Assembly (NCBI GenBank): GCA_031082315.1
Contig: JAVHLC010000002.1
Location: 211,362-275,361, forward strand
DNA: 64,000 nucleotides
From: Thermodesulfobacteriota bacterium
GTDB taxonomy: Bacteria; Desulfobacterota; QYQD01
Direction of reading: 5' to 3'
This document shows, piece after piece, positions 28,787 through 38,920 of the stretch. Both the position numbers and the translations under genes were made by a program. Each line of letters opens with the position of its first letter. Position 1 is the first letter of the stretch. The notes under the pieces were generated by a model. That model made no database searches. It saw nothing but the letters and a program-made list of their open reading frames with translations, and was not told the DNA's origin.

Positions 28787-31301
28787 AGCACTTTTTATAT
28801 TTTTTGCCGCTGCCGCACGGGCAGGGTTGATTGCGCCCGATTTTTTCGGCCTGCCGCCGTACAGGTTCTTTCTCTTCTTCACCTTCGTCGCCACGGGTTA
28901 AAGAGAACTCCTGCCTTTTGGGACGCTGATAAGTCTCTAAATCCGACTCCCTGGCCAACTGAACGCGGAAGAGGGTAGAGACCGCTTCTTCTTTGATGCG
29001 TTCCACCATGGCCATAAACATCTCGTACCCTTCCTTCTTATATTCCTGTAACGGGTCTTTCTGTCCGTAACCACGGAGTCCTATCCCCTCTTTCAGGTGA
29101 TCCATGTTGAGCAGGTGATCTTTCCAGAGACTATCTACGGTCTGTAAGGTAATAAAACGCTCCAGGGATCGAAACGCTTCCGTACCGAACTCTCTTTCCC
29201 TGGCTGCATACGCCTCTTTTACTCTGGCCAGCAGCAGATCTTCCAGGCTGCCCCGGTTAAAATTACGGACTTCTTCAGGGGCAAAGGATAGGTGAATAGA
29301 AAACTGGCTGTAACACCGGTCAGCCAATCCCTTTAAATCCCACTCTTCCGGCAGGCTCTTTTCGTCCGCCACGGCATCCACCATAACCGAAACAATATCT
29401 TCGATCATTTCTCCGATATATTCCTGCAGGTTATCGCTGCCCAAAATTTCGCGCCTCTGTCTGTATATAACCTCTCTTTGCTGGTTCATGACGTCGTCAT
29501 ATTCCAGGAGACGTTTTCTGATCTCGAAATTCTGGGCCTCTACCCTCTTTTGCGCATTTTCGATGGCTTTAGAAACCAGGGTGTGTTCAATGGGTTGGTC
29601 TTCTTCCATACCCAGTTTGTCCATGATAGAGGAGATACGTTCCGAACCGAATATGCGCAACAGGTCATCTTCTAAAGAAAGATAAAACCGCGAAGAACCT
29701 TGGTCGCCCTGACGTCCGGCCCGGCCGCGAAGCTGATTATCAATACGCCTGGCCTCGTGTCTCTCGGTGCCCACAATATGCAACCCGCCTAACTCAGGCA
29801 CACCCTCGCCGAGGACAATATCCGTACCCCGGCCGGCCATATTCGTGGAGAGGGTTACGGCCCCTTGCTGCCCGGCCCGGGACACGATCTCCGCCTCCTT
29901 TTCATGGTGTTTGGCGTTGAGCACGGAATGCCTGATGCCTTCCTTGCGTAAGAGGCTGCTCAAGCGTTCTGATTTCTCAATCGATATAGTTCCCACCAGC
30001 ACTGGCTGCCCCTTGGCATGGAGTTCTTTTATTTCACGTGAGACAGCCTTGAACTTTTCATTCTCTGTCTTATAGATAGCATCCGGATAATCGGTGCGGA
30101 TCATAGGCATATTGGAGGGGATAATGACTACCTCAAGATTGTAGATCTTCTGAAACTCCACCGCTTCAGTATCTGCCGTACCGGTCATGCCGGCCAGTTT
30201 CTCATACATGCGGAAATAATTCTGAAAGGTAACGGAGGCCAGGGTCTGGTTCTCACTCTCAATTTTAACTTCTTCCTTGGCTTCCAGGGCCTGGTGCAGA
30301 CCTTCACTGTAGCGGCGACCGGGCATGAGTCGGCCCGTAAACTCATCCACAATAACAACTTCGCCATCTTTGACTATATAATCAACGTCTTTCTTGAAAA
30401 GGGTATGGGCCCGCAGGGCCTGGTTCACATGGTGCAATATCTCAATATTTTTAGGATCATATAGATTGTCTATCTTGAGCAATTTTTCCGCCTTGGCCAC
30501 ACCCTCCTCGGTCAGGACCACGGTGCGCGTCTTTTCCTCCACCACGTAGTCTTGTTCTGATCGGAATTTTGGGATAATCTTATCTACACGATAATAAAGT
30601 TCTGTGGACTCTTCCGCCGGTCCGGAAATGATAAGCGGAGTACGGGCCTCATCTATAAGGATACTATCGACCTCGTCCACCAAGGCGTAATAAAAATCAC
30701 GCTGCACAAAATCATCGACGCTAAACTTCATGTTATCACGGAGATAGTCAAACCCGAATTCATTGTTAGTGCCATAAGTAATGTCCGAAAAATAGGCCTG
30801 CTTGCGTTCGGCATCGTTCAACCCGTGTACTATTACCCCGACCGAAAGTCCCAGAAATTTATAAATCCCACCCATCCATTCGGCGTCGCGTCTGGCCAGA
30901 TAATCATTCACGGTCACCACGTGTACGCCCCTTCCGGTAAGGGCGTTGAGATAGACCGGCAAGGTGGCCACCAGAGTCTTCCCTTCGCCCGTTTTCATCT
31001 CCGCAATCTTACCTTGGTGTAGGACCATGCCGCCCATAATCTGTACGTCAAAGTGGCGCTGCCCCAGGACCCGCCTGGAAGCTTCCCGGACTGCGGCAAA
31101 GGCCTCCGGCAAGAGATCATCGAGAGATTCCCCGTTTGCCAGGCGACTTTTGAATTCTTCCGTCTTCCCCCGTAGCGCATCGTCGCTCAAGGCCTGCACG
31201 GACGGCTCAAGACTGTTTATATGGCTGAGCGTTAAGCTTAATCTATTTACTTCCCGCTCATTTTTAGTGCCAAATACCCTGGCTAATAGACTGCCTATCA
31301 T
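28773..31301 (-). CDS. secA: Preprotein translocase ATPase SecA
   Basis: The 842-residue motor drives export through SecYEG. It contains the Walker A region [33 protein letters not shown], the second ATPase region with [10 protein letters not shown], and the C-terminal SEC-C zinc-binding tail ([13 protein letters not shown]). Full length and no disruption. It should export the many Sec-signal proteins of the cytochrome cluster. The gene follows, on the minus strand, a family A repeat and directly overlaps argJ. Confidence 0.97.
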   Translation of the reverse strand: MIGSLLARVFGTKNEREVNRLSLTLSHINSLEPSVQALSDDALRGKTEEFKSRLANGESLDDLLPEAFAAVREASRRVLGQRHFDVQIMGGMVLHQGKIAEMKTGEGKTLVATLPVYLNALTGRGVHVVTVNDYLARRDAEWMGGIYKFLGLSVGVIVHGLNDAERKQAYFSDITYGTNNEFGFDYLRDNMKFSVDDFVQRDFYYALVDEVDSILIDEARTPLIISGPAEESTELYYRVDKIIPKFRSEQDYVVEEKTRTVVLTEEGVAKAEKLLKIDNLYDPKNIEILHHVNQALRAHTLFKKDVDYIVKDGEVVIVDEFTGRLMPGRRYSEGLHQALEAKEEVKIESENQTLASVTFQNYFRMYEKLAGMTGTADTEAVEFQKIYNLEVVIIPSNMPMIRTDYPDAIYKTENEKFKAVSREIKELHAKGQPVLVGTISIEKSERLSSLLRKEGIRHSVLNAKHHEKEAEIVSRAGQQGAVTLSTNMAGRGTDIVLGEGVPELGGLHIVGTERHEARRIDNQLRGRAGRQGDQGSSRFYLSLEDDLLRIFGSERISSIMDKLGMEEDQPIEHTLVSKAIENAQKRVEAQNFEIRKRLLEYDDVMNQQREVIYRQRREILGSDNLQEYIGEMIEDIVSVMVDAVADEKSLPEEWDLKGLADRCYSQFSIHLSFAPEEVRNFNRGSLEDLLLARVKEAYAAREREFGTEAFRSLERFITLQTVDSLWKDHLLNMDHLKEGIGLRGYGQKDPLQEYKKEGYEMFMAMVERIKEEAVSTLFRVQLARESDLETYQRPKRQEFSLTRGDEGEEEKEPVRRQAEKIGRNQPCPCGSGKKYKKCCGKK

Positions 31302-31332
31302 CTTTACACCGAATAAATAATCATTTTCTATT

Positions 31333-31466
31333 TAGTTTTCATCCGGAAACTACCGTTTCCGGATTCAGGCTATCAGTATGTTTGTTATTTGTTATCCGTT
31401 AACTGTTGTCCGACATTTTCTTTCGGTAAACGGTCAACAGTGAACGGTGGACCGGCTTCATGCTGA
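31333..31466. repeat. Repeat family A, copy 3 (long core variant)
   Basis: The left hairpin CATCCGGAAAC-TACC-GTTTCCGGAT is at 31340-31364. The long core, with TGTTGTCCGACATTTTC and GGTCAACAGTGAACGGTGG, matches copy 1 closely. The right-hand hairpin is missing; the element stops at GCTGATAGCTATAC. It fills the spacer between argA and secA. Confidence 0.72.
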
Positions 31467-31469
31467 TAG

Positions 31470-31925
31470 CTATACCTGTAACAGCAACGCCACCTCATCA
31501 CATTGAGGGAACTTGTAACATTTTATGCAATCGCTCCAGATCTTTTGCGGCAACGTCGCTTTATCAATCTTTATAAATCCAAGGTGCATAAAGAAATCCG
31601 GCCGGTTTGTCAGGGTAAATATCCTGTAAATACCCAGGGTAATGGCCTCGCTGACGCAGGCCTCCACCAGGCTTCTCCCTATTCCACGCCTCTGAAAATC
31701 CTCAACTACGGCCAGAGATCTGATCTCTGCAAGGTCTTCCCAGCAGATATGCAAAGCACAGCTAGCTATGACCGGCCCATGGTCGCCATCCTGATAAACG
31801 TAGAAATCGCGCAGGTTATCGTAAAGCTCGCTCAACGATCGACCCAATAGATCGCCTTGTTTGGCAAACGTGCTAAGAAATTGATGGATATTGGCGACAT
31901 CAGATATGCGGGCTTTGCGGATCAT
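31470..31925 (-). CDS. argA: Short amino-acid N-acetyltransferase (ArgA-like GNAT)
   Basis: This 151-residue GNAT-fold protein has acetyl-CoA-binding segment VEDFQRRGIGRSLVEACVSEA. The C-terminal block KIWSDCIKCYKFPQCDEVAL is typical of the stand-alone glutamate N-acetyltransferases (short NAGS) that lack the amino-acid-kinase domain. It would make N-acetylglutamate, priming the cycle completed by ArgJ. AAAGGAATAATAG precedes the ATG. It lies three bases after the SPOR gene and in a neighbourhood with argS and argJ. Confidence 0.82.
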   Translation of the reverse strand: MIRKARISDVANIHQFLSTFAKQGDLLGRSLSELYDNLRDFYVYQDGDHGPVIASCALHICWEDLAEIRSLAVVEDFQRRGIGRSLVEACVSEAITLGIYRIFTLTNRPDFFMHLGFIKIDKATLPQKIWSDCIKCYKFPQCDEVALLLQV

Positions 31926-31928
31926 CTA

Positions 31929-32576
31929 TTATTCCTTTGCTGCTTTGGCAGCTTCGCCAAGGGGAGCCGGAATGGAAACTGTGGTTATGAACAGCCTAGT
32001 GTTTTCCTTCTCTGCTATACGGTCGGCAGCGCTATTGGCGTCGCTTACGGCACTAAACCGCCCGATCTGTACACGGTACCATACACCGGCCCGTGGTATC
32101 TCACCCTTGATAATAAAGACCTCATACCCTTTCTTTTCCCACACGGCCTTCAATTCTTCGGCCTTAGCTGCGTCGCGAAGAGAGGCCACCTGTAACGTAT
32201 AAAAAACATTAGGGGATGGCCTTGTTTTTCCAGCGCCCGTTGCCCCTTCTGCCTGAAGGTTGCCAGGCTCCTCAAGGCCTGGCACGGGTTGACCGCCCCG
32301 GTTCATCTCCTGCCCTAAAAGAGCCTCTCCTTGTTGAGTGGTAACCGGCGTCAGGGGTTTATGTTCCTCAGGTTGCTGTCCGCTTTGAGTCGCAGGTGGC
32401 GAGGTCATGGCCTCAAGTTCTTTGTTAACACTGCTAAACAGATCCCGGCCTACCCATATGCCAAAGATAAACATCCAGAGAAGGACGCCAAGGGCAGCTA
32501 TACCTATGGTTACTAACCCGCCCCGGCTGATCTCAAACTGATATATACGTCGGTCTTTCTTCCCTTTAGAAGCCAT
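31929..32576 (-). CDS. SPOR-domain membrane protein
   Basis: The protein has a short basic N-terminus, one membrane segment at about residues 18-42 (GGLVTIGIAALGVLLWMFIFG), a proline/glutamine-rich linker and a C-terminal SPOR domain (about 135-205, VFYTLQVASLRDAAKAEELKAVWEKKGYEVFI). SPOR domains bind denuded peptidoglycan at the septum, so this is a bitopic FtsN/DedD-like cell-division protein. The ATG at 32576 follows AGGTGGGG by five bases; a start 30 bases upstream is less likely. It sits directly after argS, a common deltaproteobacterial pairing. Confidence 0.85.
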   Translation of the reverse strand: MASKGKKDRRIYQFEISRGGLVTIGIAALGVLLWMFIFGIWVGRDLFSSVNKELEAMTSPPATQSGQQPEEHKPLTPVTTQQGEALLGQEMNRGGQPVPGLEEPGNLQAEGATGAGKTRPSPNVFYTLQVASLRDAAKAEELKAVWEKKGYEVFIIKGEIPRAGVWYRVQIGRFSAVSDANSAADRIAEKENTRLFITTVSIPAPLGEAAKAAKE

Positions 32577-32616
32577 ATTTACCCCACCTAACCTACAGGA
32601 ACACACAGAGAAAATA

Positions 32617-32740
32617 AGCTTTCAGCGATCAGTTGTCAGTTGTCAGCCGTCGGCAAGAATCTGAGATAAACAACAAATTAAGCTGAACGCTGATTGCTGA
32701 GTGCTGATTGCTCCATCCGGAAACCTAGCGTTTCCGGATG
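32617..32740. repeat. Repeat family A, copy 4 (short core, left end missing)
   Basis: The right hairpin CATCCGGAAAC-CTAGC-GTTTCCGGATG (32714-32740) and the tail GCTGATTGCTGAGTGCTGATTGCTC are intact. The core has ATCTGAGATAAACAACAAATTAAG. The left CCGGAAAC hairpin is absent; a CACACAGAG fragment lies there instead. It lies between argS and the SPOR gene. Confidence 0.7.
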
Positions 32741-32748
32741 GAAATCCA

Positions 32749-34413
32749 TCACATCTTATCCGGCGCCGAGACGCCCAGTATCCTGAGGCCGTTTTTCAAT
32801 ACTTGCTGTACTCCCTGGATCACGGCCAATCGAGCCTGCGTAAGCGGCTCGGTGTCACTTACAATGCGGTGTTTATTATAAAAATTGTGCAGCCCCGCGG
32901 CCAGATCGCCCAGATAAAAGGCTATGCGGTGCGGCTCAAGAGTTGTAGCGCTGTCCTCGATTACTTCAGGATAAAAAGAGAGTAGTTTCAGTAAGCGAAG
33001 CTCTTCCGGAGCAGTCAAAAGCGACGTATCCACTTTAGCTACAGGCCATATCTCAATGCCTTTTTCTGCCGCCATCTCAAAAACGCTGGATATGCGGGCA
33101 TGGGCATATTGCACATAATAAACCGGGTTTTCCTGACTCTGGCTCTTGGCCAGGTCAAGGTCGAAATCCAGGTGGCTGTTTGACCGCCGGGTCAGGAATA
33201 TGAAGCGGGCTGCGTCCTTGCCTACCTCATCGATGACTTCCCGCAGCGTAACAAATTCACCCGAGCGGGTGGACATAGCCACCGGGCTGCCGCCGCGCAT
33301 CAGATTTACCAACTGCACCAAGATAATATGCACCTTTTCTTTAGGCTGACCGAGGGCCTCCACCGCGGCTTTAAGCCGCGGGACATAACCGTGGTGGTCA
33401 GCTCCCCATATATCGATTATGAGGTCAAAACCCCTCTCAAATTTATTGAGATGATAGGCAATATCTGAGGCAAAGTAGGTAGTAGCCCCCTTCCCGCGTA
33501 CCACTACCCGGTCTTTTTCATCACCGAGGGCCGAGGCTTTAAACCATAACGCCCCCTCCGCTTCATAAAGAAAGTCTCTCTCTCTGAGTATATCTATGGC
33601 CCTATCCACCGTACCGGTGTCAAAAAGGCTCTTCTCACTAAACCAGTGATCGTGAAGGACGTTGAAATCCGTAAGATCCCGCTTGATACCCTCCAGAATA
33701 ACCTGCTGTGCCTCCCGGGTAAAATATGGTATGGCCGGCCCTGTAGATTCGTTTAGAAAGCGTTGACCTTCCCGCTCAATAATGACCTGAGCGATATCCT
33801 TTATATAATCGCCCTGATAATGGTTGGCCGGGAATTCGATTTTCTCCCCTAAAAGCTCCCGGTAACGCAGATAGGTAGAGGCCCCCAAGGTCTCCATCTG
33901 AGTGCCGATATCATTTATGTAATATTCCCTTGCCACCTGGAATCCGGCCGCATCCAGGAGATTGGCCAGGCTGTCTCCTACGGCTGCTCCTCGTCCGTGC
34001 CCTATATGCAGAGGGCCGGTAGGGTTGGCGCTGACAAATTCCACCTGTACTTTTCGTCCCTGGCCTATTTTAGATCGCCCATAATTTTTACGCTCCCGGT
34101 CAATCTCCGCTAATGCCTCCCGCCAGCAGCTATCTTTTACGAAAAAATTAATGAACCCCGGGCCCGCTACCTCTACTTTCGACAAAAAATCAGCGCTTTT
34201 CCCTATCTCTTCAGACAGCGCCTGAGCAACATCGCTCGGGCTCTTTTTGAGAGAACCGGCCATTACTAAGGCTACATTCGACGAATAATCGCCGTGGGTC
34301 TCTGTTTTGGGCCTTTCGAGCTGAAAGCCGGGAACATCTTTATATTCTATTCCCTGCCGATCAAAAAAGGCCTTTATACTATTTAAAACTACTAGTTGCA
34401 GTCTTTTTCGCAT
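32749..34413 (-). CDS. argS: Arginyl-tRNA synthetase
   Basis: This class I synthetase of 554 residues has SANPTGPLHIGHGRGAAVGD (HIGH signature, about residues 125-144) and a degenerate KMSKS (VAMSTRSGEFV), as usual for ArgS. The N-terminal additional domain and the DALR anticodon-binding domain (ARLAVIQGVQQVLKNGLRIL at the C-terminus) are present. It charges tRNA-Arg in the cytoplasm. Confidence 0.96.
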   Translation of the reverse strand: MRKRLQLVVLNSIKAFFDRQGIEYKDVPGFQLERPKTETHGDYSSNVALVMAGSLKKSPSDVAQALSEEIGKSADFLSKVEVAGPGFINFFVKDSCWREALAEIDRERKNYGRSKIGQGRKVQVEFVSANPTGPLHIGHGRGAAVGDSLANLLDAAGFQVAREYYINDIGTQMETLGASTYLRYRELLGEKIEFPANHYQGDYIKDIAQVIIEREGQRFLNESTGPAIPYFTREAQQVILEGIKRDLTDFNVLHDHWFSEKSLFDTGTVDRAIDILRERDFLYEAEGALWFKASALGDEKDRVVVRGKGATTYFASDIAYHLNKFERGFDLIIDIWGADHHGYVPRLKAAVEALGQPKEKVHIILVQLVNLMRGGSPVAMSTRSGEFVTLREVIDEVGKDAARFIFLTRRSNSHLDFDLDLAKSQSQENPVYYVQYAHARISSVFEMAAEKGIEIWPVAKVDTSLLTAPEELRLLKLLSFYPEVIEDSATTLEPHRIAFYLGDLAAGLHNFYNKHRIVSDTEPLTQARLAVIQGVQQVLKNGLRILGVSAPDKM

Positions 34414-34461
34414 CTCTAATCCATTAATGTCTTTAAATTTATAAACCGTTCGACTGTGTTG

Positions 34462-35580
34462 TCAAGGATTGACTGTAAAGCGCGGATTACGGCTGCCTAC
34501 GGCACAGAGAAGGTCATAACTGATAGTCCCGGCTCGGTCCGCCACCTCATCTACAGAGATAACCTGATCACCCTGTCTTCCAAAAATGACCACCTCATCA
34601 TCTACAGCTGCGCCTTTAATGTGGCTCACATCAATCATGGTCAGACACATACACACCGTGCCGAGCACGGGCGCCCGTTTCCGACGTATCAGCACCTCTC
34701 CCCGGTTGGAAATAGAGCGGCTGTATCCGGCATCATAGCCTACCGGCACTACAGCAATAGTCTTTGCCTCGGGTGTAACGTACCTCCGGCCATAACTAAT
34801 CGAGGCGCCTGCCGGTATTTTTTTAACCTGGATCACCTTACTTTTAAAGGTCATTACCGGCCTTAGCGCCGCTACGCCTTGCATGTCCTTACCGGGATAT
34901 GCGCCATAGATCATGATACCCGGTCGTACCAGATTCATCCGTGCCGCCGGGTAGGCCATCAGCCCTGCCGAATTGGCAATATGATTTTGAGGAAGCTCAA
35001 ACCCTAAACCCCTGCCGATATTAATAGCCTCATTAAAGTGTTCTAATTGACTCAAAGTGTAATCCCTATCATTACTGCTGTCCGCACAGGATAGATGCGA
35101 CATAAGCCCCAAGACCTTGATGCCTTCCTTCCCACGAACGTAAGAAAGGATAGCAGGCAAATCAGTTATGCCTACACCCAGACGCCCCATACCCGTATCA
35201 ACTTTTATGTAAATGCCTGCTACCCTGTCTCTATTTTGGGATTCTCTGGAAAGGGCATCTATAAGCTCAAAGTTATAGACCACAGGAGAGATATTGAACT
35301 CAACAATCTCAAATGCGTCCCGCTTTGATTCCGGCAGGTGCAGGATAATAGGAGCCCAGACGCCTGCTTGCCTTAAAGTTACGGCCTCCTCCATTATGGA
35401 TACGAAGAAGCCATCAGCGCCTTGCTCTTGAAGGGCCTGTGCAACCGGAATAAGACCATGTCCATAGGCATCTGATTTTACTACAGGGAAAACTGCCACT
35501 TCTGGTTTGACCAGCCGTTTTGCCTCTCTGAAATTATGCCTTACGGCTGAGAGGTCAATTTCAACCCTGTTTAGTGCCAT
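34462..35580 (-). CDS. alr: Alanine racemase
   Basis: This PLP enzyme makes D-alanine for peptidoglycan. The PLP lysine is K35 in VVKSDAYGHG and the catalytic tyrosine lies in ASISYGRRYVT. The protein of 372 residues has the N-terminal TIM barrel and the C-terminal beta domain, both complete. It lies 49 bases upstream of argS on the same strand. Confidence 0.95.
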   Translation of the reverse strand: MALNRVEIDLSAVRHNFREAKRLVKPEVAVFPVVKSDAYGHGLIPVAQALQEQGADGFFVSIMEEAVTLRQAGVWAPIILHLPESKRDAFEIVEFNISPVVYNFELIDALSRESQNRDRVAGIYIKVDTGMGRLGVGITDLPAILSYVRGKEGIKVLGLMSHLSCADSSNDRDYTLSQLEHFNEAINIGRGLGFELPQNHIANSAGLMAYPAARMNLVRPGIMIYGAYPGKDMQGVAALRPVMTFKSKVIQVKKIPAGASISYGRRYVTPEAKTIAVVPVGYDAGYSRSISNRGEVLIRRKRAPVLGTVCMCLTMIDVSHIKGAAVDDEVVIFGRQGDQVISVDEVADRAGTISYDLLCAVGSRNPRFTVNP

Positions 35581-35712
35581 TTTATGCAGCGCCGGCCCGT
35601 GCTATCGCCCCATAGAAATAAGTTTCGAATCTTGCGTAACTTACCAGATTGCATCCCGTGTTACAAGGGCTTTATAGACCTGATTTGCCGCCTGAAGGGA
35701 AAGGGGGCGTTA

Positions 35713-36498
35713 TTACCAGGGCCACAAAGCATTAAGGGCTTCTACACTCTTAAAAACATCTTCCTCACGATGGGGTTCAAGGGTAACTATCGGTCTGGGG
35801 GAACAATTCTTCAGGCAGGAAAAAACTGAGCTAAAATCTATATTGCCACGACCGAGGGCCAGATGGGAATCGGTGTCCCCTAAATTGTCATGCAGGTGAA
35901 GCTGTCCCAGATAAGGCCGCAGTTTTCCCAGCCAGACCGCAATATCCGTGCGGCCAAACACATGCCAGTGCCCTATATCAAAGCAAAAGCCGGCGTGGGG
36001 CGAGTTAAGCTGTGACAACAGGGCTACGTGGAGGTCTGGAGTTTCCTCATAAACATTTTCCAGCATCACCTTTGTTCCTGCACTCCGGGCCAGATCTATT
36101 AAAGGCAGCCAGGACTCAACACTCCTTTCCAACCAGGAATCAACTTGGTTTTGATAGCTTTGACTGTTAAAGCCGGTGTGGCAGACCACACTGAGCGGCT
36201 CAAATACCGGCAGTAGTTCAAATGCCTGACGTAGCCGCCTTATAGTAGCTTTTCGCATAAGTGGATCGGGTGAACCCGGCACCATATCCATAAAAGGGGC
36301 ATGCAGGGTAACAGAAAGGTCTTCCTGACGCAGGAGGCGTGCTATCTCTGTAAACTGAGCCGGAGAAAATTCATCCAAGGCTCGGCTATCTACACCGATC
36401 TCCGGATTGATACGGTTCTTTAAGACCACCGGCAGGTATTTGTTCTTTAGCAGGACAAAAGGAACGTTTATCTGGACAGCACGGATCAAATGCTTCAT
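35713..36498 (-). CDS. Sugar phosphate isomerase/epimerase-like TIM barrel
   Basis: This protein of about 261 residues belongs to the xylose-isomerase-like/AP-endonuclease-2 barrel superfamily: LSVTLHAPFMDM, VVCHTGFNS, KVMLENVYEETP, AGFCFDIGHWHVFG and LGQLHLHDNLGDTDSHLALGRG carry the usual metal-ligand His, Glu and Asp residues. The substrate cannot be told from sequence; both sugar isomerases and endonuclease IV belong here, and the short length argues against the latter. The ATG at 36498 is chosen over a TTG nine bases earlier. It is the last gene of the long minus-strand run and diverges from the cNMP/PilZ gene. Confidence 0.75.
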   Translation of the reverse strand: MKHLIRAVQINVPFVLLKNKYLPVVLKNRINPEIGVDSRALDEFSPAQFTEIARLLRQEDLSVTLHAPFMDMVPGSPDPLMRKATIRRLRQAFELLPVFEPLSVVCHTGFNSQSYQNQVDSWLERSVESWLPLIDLARSAGTKVMLENVYEETPDLHVALLSQLNSPHAGFCFDIGHWHVFGRTDIAVWLGKLRPYLGQLHLHDNLGDTDSHLALGRGNIDFSSVFSCLKNCSPRPIVTLEPHREEDVFKSVEALNALWPW

Positions 36499-36626
36499 TT
36501 CCAACAAACGCCTCTCTTATCAGTTCTGTTTAGTCTGATGTCTCTATTTGAGGCCAGCATAGTATGTTTTTGAGTCCGAATCAAGCCCGGATCTCCAATT
36601 TTTAAACGAACATGCCCGATAACATC

Positions 36627-36655
36627 TTGACATACCTATGTAAAATGAGTAACGT
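36627..36655 (+). promoter_or_regulatory. Sigma-70-type promoter for the cNMP/PilZ gene
   Basis: TTGACA (36627-36632) and TAACGT (36650-36655) are spaced by 17 bases. The gene starts about 100 bases further on, leaving a leader of that size with AAAGGAG near its end. The remainder of the 36499-36760 spacer shows no gene. Confidence 0.5.
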
Positions 36656-36760
36656 ACCAACTCAACGAAGAAATATTCCCATTTATAGGGCTACTAAATA
36701 ATCTTTTACGTTAAGGATAGGTGCCTTGGCCTTTAATCCTCAAAGGAGCAAAAGAAGCCA

Positions 36761-37456
36761 ATGCTTTCCATTGTGAATGAAATGCAGTTTAAAGACGGAG
36801 ACTATATATTCAAAGAAGGAAGTTACGGGGATTGGATCTATGTGATTTTATCCGGCCAGGTTGAAATCTCAAAATATTGCCGGGGGCAAAAGGTTATCGT
36901 AGAGACCTTAAAAGAAGGTGACGTCTTTGGAGAAATGAGCTTTGTCGATAAAACGCCGCGCTCCGCCTCGGCCATAGCCAGGGGGAACGTCTCTCTGGGT
37001 ATCGTGGACCGTGATCTCCTGGACCATGAATATAATAAACTGTCGCAGGATATGCGCATGGTATTCAGGGCCTTGGTAAAACGCCTGCGCGAAACGACTG
37101 CTAGAATTAGTGCATTTTCCGGCCGCCAGGATCAACGGGCGGAGAAGCCCCTGGACATTCAATTCAAATCCGGCCGGGATTTCACCAAGGCTTATGCCGT
37201 CAACATAGGAGGCGGGGGGTTACTGGTAAGAGTCGATGAACCGGTGTCTGTGGGGACAAGATGCGCGGTCCGTTTCAATCTTCCGGGCGAAAGCCTTCCT
37301 ATTGAAACGGATTGCCAGGTGGTATGGTCAAGCCTGGGGACGGAAAAGGATAAAAAGATAGTGATGGCCGGATTACAATTTATAGACCTGAAAGCCGAAG
37401 ATCGAGACAGGATAAGCTCTTATGTTAATAAGGTCGGCCAGCTTGAACAGAAATAA
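36761..37456 (+). CDS. Cyclic-nucleotide-binding domain fused to PilZ domain
   Basis: The first 120 residues form a cNMP-binding cap domain (DYIFKEGSYGDWIYVILSGQVEI, LKEGDVFGEMSFVDKTPRSASA), with the usual phosphate-cassette glutamate. The second half is a PilZ-like beta barrel (about 135-225: YAVNIGGGGLLVRVDEPVSVG, TDCQVVWSS, AGLQFIDL), which could bind cyclic di-GMP, though the N-terminal RxxxR is not obvious. There is no DNA-binding or catalytic domain. The protein may sense two nucleotide messengers and act by protein contact (inference). Confidence 0.8.
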   Translation: MLSIVNEMQFKDGDYIFKEGSYGDWIYVILSGQVEISKYCRGQKVIVETLKEGDVFGEMSFVDKTPRSASAIARGNVSLGIVDRDLLDHEYNKLSQDMRMVFRALVKRLRETTARISAFSGRQDQRAEKPLDIQFKSGRDFTKAYAVNIGGGGLLVRVDEPVSVGTRCAVRFNLPGESLPIETDCQVVWSSLGTEKDKKIVMAGLQFIDLKAEDRDRISSYVNKVGQLEQK

Positions 37457-37495
37457 GAATATTAAACATGCGATGTAAGCCTATTCTATTAAAAC

Positions 37496-38914
37496 ATGCC
37501 ATCCAGGGAAGATACAAATAATCCGCTGCGCAACATCCCCTCCGTGGATGAAATATTATCTCTTCCAGAGACACAATCATTGCTTGAAAAATATCCCCGC
37601 CGCCTGGTGGTATCGACTATCCGCCAGGTATTGGAAGGGATACGCGGCCAACTCCTGGCCGCGAACAGTCAATCATCCCATGTGGATACCTCTCTGGACA
37701 ATATCACGGAATCGTTGAAGAAATTTTTAGGCCATGCTGGCCGGCCCAGTCTCCGCCCTCTTATAAACGCCACGGGAGTGGTCATCCATACCAACCTCGG
37801 GCGGTCATTATTAGCGGACGTAGCGGTTGGCCAGATGAACGCCATCGCTGCCGGTTATTCAAATCTGGAATTTGACCTGTCTGCCGGGCAGCGTGGCAGC
37901 CGGTATGTGCATGTGGAAGAGATACTGCGTCAGTTAACCGGCGCTGAGGCCGCCCTCGTGGTCAATAATAACGCGGCGGCCGTGCTTCTGGTGCTGGATA
38001 CCCTGGCCAGAGGCAAGGAGGTTATTGTCTCCCGCGGGCAGTTGGTAGAGATAGGGGGCTCTTTCCGCATACCGGATATAATGGCCCGAAGCGGGGCACA
38101 GCTGGTCGAAGTGGGCACGACCAACCGAACCCATCCGGCAGACTATGAACGGGCTATAACTGAGAATACGGCCTTTCTAATGAAGGTCCACACCAGTAAC
38201 TTCCATATAATAGGGTTCACTTCTGAAGTTCCACTAGCAGATCTGGTCGCGCTGGGTAAAAGACATGGTCTTCCGGTGGTGGAGGACCTGGGGAGCGGAT
38301 GTTTTGTTGATCTTTCCCGCTACGGGCTGCTTAAAGAGCCCACCGTCCAAGAGGCGCTCCAGGCCGGGGCAGATATAGTGACCTTCAGCGGGGACAAGTT
38401 ACTGGGAGGGCCCCAGGCCGGTATCATCCTGGGCCGGGATAAATTTATCAGGCAGGTCCGAAGCAATCCCCTGAATAGGGCGCTAAGAATCGATAAGTTA
38501 ACGCTGGCCGGCCTGGAAGCTACCTTAAGGCTGTACCTTGACGAGGAAGGGGCCGTCAAGCAGATACCTACACTACGTTTATTGACCATGCCCATCGCTG
38601 AGATCAACAGAAAGGCATTGCAGCTTTACCGTCGCCTGACGAAGGTAGCCGTGGATCATCTTTCGTTGCAGGTTATAGATGTTGACTCCCAGGTAGGCGG
38701 CGGGGCCCTGCCGCTTCAGAAATTGCCCAGCCGGGCCGTAGCCGTCCAGCCAAAGGGATTCTCCGTAACAGAACTGGAGGCCAGGATGCGAAGCCTTTCC
38801 CGCCCGGTCATCGGCCGCATTGAAAACGATCAATTTATCATGGACCTGCGCACAGTGAGTACGGAAGAAATTCCCCATATTGTCGAAGCCGTCAAAACAG
38901 TCCTTTCGGAGTAA
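37496..38914 (+). CDS. selA: L-seryl-tRNA(Sec) selenium transferase
   Basis: This PLP enzyme converts Ser-tRNA(Sec) to selenocysteinyl-tRNA. The 472-residue protein shows RPLINATGVVIHTNLGRSLL, VVNNNAAAVLLVL and the PLP lysine K301 in FSGDKLLGGPQAG. It implies that the organism makes selenoproteins. No selB, selC or selD is visible here. No convincing ribosome site precedes the ATG, so translation may depend on the upstream gene, 39 bases away. Confidence 0.95.
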   Translation: MPSREDTNNPLRNIPSVDEILSLPETQSLLEKYPRRLVVSTIRQVLEGIRGQLLAANSQSSHVDTSLDNITESLKKFLGHAGRPSLRPLINATGVVIHTNLGRSLLADVAVGQMNAIAAGYSNLEFDLSAGQRGSRYVHVEEILRQLTGAEAALVVNNNAAAVLLVLDTLARGKEVIVSRGQLVEIGGSFRIPDIMARSGAQLVEVGTTNRTHPADYERAITENTAFLMKVHTSNFHIIGFTSEVPLADLVALGKRHGLPVVEDLGSGCFVDLSRYGLLKEPTVQEALQAGADIVTFSGDKLLGGPQAGIILGRDKFIRQVRSNPLNRALRIDKLTLAGLEATLRLYLDEEGAVKQIPTLRLLTMPIAEINRKALQLYRRLTKVAVDHLSLQVIDVDSQVGGGALPLQKLPSRAVAVQPKGFSVTELEARMRSLSRPVIGRIENDQFIMDLRTVSTEEIPHIVEAVKTVLSE

Positions 38915-38920
38915 GCCAAC

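Noticed and set aside
28787-28894. 36-residue basic N-terminal extension of ArgJ
   Set aside because: It is translated from the secA 3' end in another frame and is absent from known ArgJ proteins.
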